Source: Ectorhizobium quercum (GTDB lineage Bacteria; Pseudomonadota; Alphaproteobacteria; Rhizobiales; Rhizobiaceae). From it: a stretch of DNA of 64,000 nt. Location of the stretch: the NCBI RefSeq assembly GCF_026552795.1, contig NZ_JANFPI010000003.1, positions 124,001 to 188,000 on the forward strand. The letters are read 5' to 3'. The notes under the pieces were generated by a model. That model was not told the origin of the DNA and made no database searches. It worked only from the letters and a program-made list of their open reading frames with translations. The translations under genes were made by a program, and so were the position numbers. The number at the start of each line of letters is the position of its first letter. The first letter of the stretch is position 1. Shown piece after piece: positions 61,716-64,000 of the stretch.

Positions 61716-62603
61716 ATGAACAGAAAAGCCTTCGTGGCCATCGTCACCTGCTTCAACGACGACGAAACGATCAATTTCGAAGCCACCCGCGCCCAGGTGC
61801 GGCGGCAGGTCGAGGCCGGCAACAACATCATGTGCGCCGGCACGAACGGCGACTTCACCGCCCTGACCTTCGAGGAGAAGGTGGCCCTGACGGAAGCCGT
61901 GGTCGACGAGGCCGCGGGCCGGGCGGATGTCATCGTCAATGCCGGCATGCCCGCCACCTTCGAAACGGTGAAGCTTGCCCGTGCCTTCGACCGGATCGGC
62001 GTGAGCGGCATCGCCGTCATCACCCCGTTCTTCATCGCCTGCACGCAGGACGGCCTCATCCGGCATTTCTCGGTCGTGGCGGATGCCGTCGGCACGCCGG
62101 TCTATCTTTACGACATTCCCGCCCGCACCCAGAACCATATCGAGCCGCAAACCGCCAGCGTGCTGGCCGATCACGGCAATATCGCCGGCATCAAGGATTC
62201 CGGCGGCGCGCAGGAAACGCTGGAGGCCTATCTCAAGGTCGGCAGGGAAAAGCCCGGCTTCGAGGTCTATTCCGGGCCCGACCATCTCGTACACTGGTCG
62301 CTGCAAAACGGGGCGGCCGGCTGCATTTCCGGCCTCGGCAACGTCATGCCGCAGGTGCTTTCCGCAATCTTTGCGGCATTCAACCGCGGCGATCAGCAAG
62401 AAGCCGCGCGCCAGCAGGCGATCTACGGCAATTTCCGCAAGGATCTCTATGGGCTCGGCTATCCGCCCGCCCTCGTCAAGCGCGCGCTCTACCTGATGGA
62501 TTCCTCCGTCGGCGCGAGCCGGCAGCCCGCGCTCCTGCCCGACCCCGCGCAGGACGCGCAGATCCTCGCCATCCTCAAGGCCTACGATCTGGTGCAGGCA
62601 TGA
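61716..62603 (+). CDS. DapA-family aldolase/dehydratase (N-acetylneuraminate lyase superfamily)
   Basis: A 295-residue class I Schiff-base lyase of the DapA/NanA superfamily. K160 in GIKDSGG forms the Schiff base and Y132 in VYLYDIPART is the partner Tyr. The GTTGE-like carboxylate loop here is GTNGDF (42-47), unusual for true DapA, which along with the context argues for a 2-keto-3-deoxy acid aldolase or dehydratase. GGAG is 6 nt before the ATG at 61716. It overlaps the next gene by 4 bp. The substrate is unknown. Confidence 0.86.
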   Translation: MNRKAFVAIVTCFNDDETINFEATRAQVRRQVEAGNNIMCAGTNGDFTALTFEEKVALTEAVVDEAAGRADVIVNAGMPATFETVKLARAFDRIGVSGIAVITPFFIACTQDGLIRHFSVVADAVGTPVYLYDIPARTQNHIEPQTASVLADHGNIAGIKDSGGAQETLEAYLKVGREKPGFEVYSGPDHLVHWSLQNGAAGCISGLGNVMPQVLSAIFAAFNRGDQQEAARQQAIYGNFRKDLYGLGYPPALVKRALYLMDSSVGASRQPALLPDPAQDAQILAILKAYDLVQA

Positions 62604-63574
62604 CCGTCCTCCTTACCACCTCGCCCGGCTTCGGGCGCCACGGGCGCGTTCCGGCACGGCTGGCGGAACTCGGCTGGGAACTGATCCGCTGCACCGACAC
62701 CGCCCGCCCCGACGGTGGCGTTTCCGATCACATCGCCAGGGCCGACTACCTCGTCGTCGGCCTCGTGCCGGTGACGGAGGCGACGCTTTCGCAGGCAGGC
62801 CGCCTGAAGGCCGTGCTGAAACATGGCGTCGGTGTCGACAATATCGACATTCCCGCCTGCACCGCCCGCGGCATTCCAGTGGCCAACACCCCCGGCGCGA
62901 ACGCCGATGCGGTGGCGGAACTGGCGCTCGGCCTGATGTTCTCGATGGCGCGCGCCATTCCCGCCAGCCACATCGGCATCGTATCGGGCGGCTGGAACAG
63001 GCAGGTGGGAAGCCAGATCGGCGGAAAGATACTCGGCATCCTCGGCCTCGGCAATATCGGCCGCGCGCTGGCGTTGAAGGCGAAAGCCCTTGGCATGACC
63101 GTCATCGCCACGGACCCTTACGCGGACCGCGCATTCGCCGAGGCCCATTCCATCGGCATCGTCGACCTGCCCGAACTTCTGGCCCGCTCCCACTATCTTT
63201 CGCTGCACGTCTTCGGCGGCGCGGACAATGCGGCGCTGATCGACGCCTCGGCGCTCTCGAAGATGAAACCCGGCGCCCGGCTGCTCAATCTCGCCCGCGG
63301 CGAGGTGACGGATATCGACGCCGTCTACGACGCCCTCCAGTCCGGCCAGCTCGGCGGCGCCGCCTTCGACGCCTACACGGTCGAACCACCGGACAGGAGC
63401 CATCCGATCTTCACCCATCCCAAGGCAGTCTTCATGCCGCATTCGGGCGCCGATACCGTTGAGGCCGTCGAGAATGTCGGGCTGATGAACATCGCGGATA
63501 TCGAAACGCTGATCGCCGGCGGCCGTCCGGCGCGCGTTCTCAATCCGGAGGTTTTCGAAAGGACGGCACCATGA
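62600..63574 (+). CDS. D-2-hydroxyacid dehydrogenase (phosphoglycerate dehydrogenase-like)
   Basis: A 324-residue 2-hydroxyacid dehydrogenase. GILGLGNIGRALALKAKALGMTVIATDPY is the nucleotide fold with a final Asp that favours NAD. The active-site set is Arg in NLARGEVTD, Glu in YTVEPPD, and His in MPHSGADT. KHGVGVDNIDIPAC is typical. It has no C-terminal ACT domain, so it is not a biosynthetic SerA. The ATG at 62600 overlaps the DapA-like stop. Coupled genes on both sides suggest sequential steps. Confidence 0.88.
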   Translation: MTVLLTTSPGFGRHGRVPARLAELGWELIRCTDTARPDGGVSDHIARADYLVVGLVPVTEATLSQAGRLKAVLKHGVGVDNIDIPACTARGIPVANTPGANADAVAELALGLMFSMARAIPASHIGIVSGGWNRQVGSQIGGKILGILGLGNIGRALALKAKALGMTVIATDPYADRAFAEAHSIGIVDLPELLARSHYLSLHVFGGADNAALIDASALSKMKPGARLLNLARGEVTDIDAVYDALQSGQLGGAAFDAYTVEPPDRSHPIFTHPKAVFMPHSGADTVEAVENVGLMNIADIETLIAGGRPARVLNPEVFERTAP

Positions 63575-64000
63575 GCGTTCCGGCCACCGAATTGCGCGAT
63601 TTCGCGGTGGCACTCTTTCGCGCCGCCGGTCTCGGCGAGGCAAAAGCCGCCGCCGTCGGGCACTATCTCGTCGAAGCGGACCTGATGGGACACGACACGC
63701 ACGGCCTCGCGCTCGCGCCGTGGTATCTGCAAGGCATAGCCGATGGCGTCATGACGAAGGACGGCGAACCGGATACGGTTTCCGACCGCGGCGCGGCGAT
63801 CTGCTGGCGCGGCAACCGGCTCCCCGGCGCATGGCTCGTATCTGAGGGGGTGAAGCTCACCTGCGAACGGGCGCGCCGCCACGGAACGGCAACGCTGGCG
63901 ATCGGCGACAGCCACCACATCGGCGCTCTGGCCGCCTATCTGCCGGAGGCCACGGCACAGGGGCTGATGATCTCCATCGCCTCCTCCTCGCCGTCCGGCG
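63571..64000 (+). CDS. Ldh family oxidoreductase (malate/L-lactate/ureidoglycolate dehydrogenase), 3' end outside window
   Basis: The first 143 codons of a MDH/LDH2 (YlbC/AllD/ComC) family NAD(P)-dependent dehydrogenase, whose full length is about 340-360. ELRDFAVALFRAAGLGEAKA, EADLMGHDTHGLALAPWYLQGI and the later ATLAIGDSHHIGALAAYLPEA are the conserved N-terminal blocks; the His in GHDTHG is the family's active-site region. The ATG at 63571 overlaps the preceding stop by 4 bp with AAAGGACGG upstream. It continues the plus arm beyond the window. Confidence 0.88.
   Translation, partial: MSVPATELRDFAVALFRAAGLGEAKAAAVGHYLVEADLMGHDTHGLALAPWYLQGIADGVMTKDGEPDTVSDRGAAICWRGNRLPGAWLVSEGVKLTCERARRHGTATLAIGDSHHIGALAAYLPEATAQGLMISIASSSPSG

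Overview
This 64 kb window is GC-rich, densely packed DNA of alphaproteobacterial, probably Rhizobiaceae, type (Rhizobium/Ensifer/Shinella-like). The inference rests on gene content and style: strong GC bias at third codon positions, tight ATGA/TGATG-coupled operons, four ABC importers, several LacI/LysR/GntR/Lrp-controlled catabolic units, and no ribosomal, tRNA, replication or cell-division gene. Such a catabolic island would be typical of a secondary replicon (chromid or megaplasmid) or an accessory chromosomal region. The species cannot be fixed from the sequence alone. I see no insertion sequence, phage, integrase, CRISPR array or tRNA.

Layout, left part. 1-2602 (minus): the 5' part of a type II NADH dehydrogenase and an ExaC/AcoD-type aldehyde dehydrogenase. 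3034-6578 (plus): three uncharacterised, coupled genes (a TelA-like coiled-coil protein, a single-pass DUF6384-type protein and a coiled-coil protein with a Gly-rich tail). A cytoplasmic GH13 alpha-amylase follows. 8307-12238: an L-idonate/ketogluconate module (IdnD, a 2-hydroxyacid dehydrogenase, IdnO and a LacI regulator) around a perfect 18-bp operator. 12318-18116: a polar amino-acid-type ABC importer with an SDR and an RraA-fold aldolase, divergent from a LysR gene. 18130-24160: an accB-accC-BCCP2-pxpB-pxpC-pxpA-aminotransferase operon in which the second BCCP lacks the biotinyl lysine.

Middle part. 24386-30486 (minus): alpha/beta hydrolase plus a complete dipeptide/oligopeptide ABC importer. 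A GntR gene separates it from the plus-strand hyuA-hyuB-opine-dehydrogenase operon, and both promoter regions carry the same TGGCGCCAATTT element. 36322-42317: a GNAT, divergent from an ArgE-like deacylase, a GhrA-like reductase, a tartrate/isopropylmalate-type dehydrogenase and a succinate-semialdehyde dehydrogenase, closed by a clear terminator. 42457-53165: a PuuB-like amine oxidase and HAD hydrolase (minus), then a second GNAT, a class III aminotransferase, a second HAD and another peptide-type ABC importer with a Tat-exported binding protein and a double-ATPase subunit. This looks like uptake and breakdown of amine-, omega-amino-acid- or opine-like compounds. An Lrp regulator and a DAO-type oxidase follow.

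Right part. 55261-64000: one catabolic island built from two divergent operons around a 242-bp AT-rich control region. The minus arm carries a SMP-30 lactonase, an ABC binding protein, PdxA2, a 42-codon ORF and an iron-dependent alcohol dehydrogenase. The plus arm carries the two permeases and ATPase of the importer, a DapA-like aldolase, a D-2-hydroxyacid dehydrogenase and a truncated Ldh-family oxidoreductase. The genes suggest catabolism of a sugar acid or hydroxy acid, substrate unknown.

Recurring themes: every one of the four solute-binding-protein genes is followed by a GC-rich stem-loop, and most operons have a recognisable palindrome in their control region.
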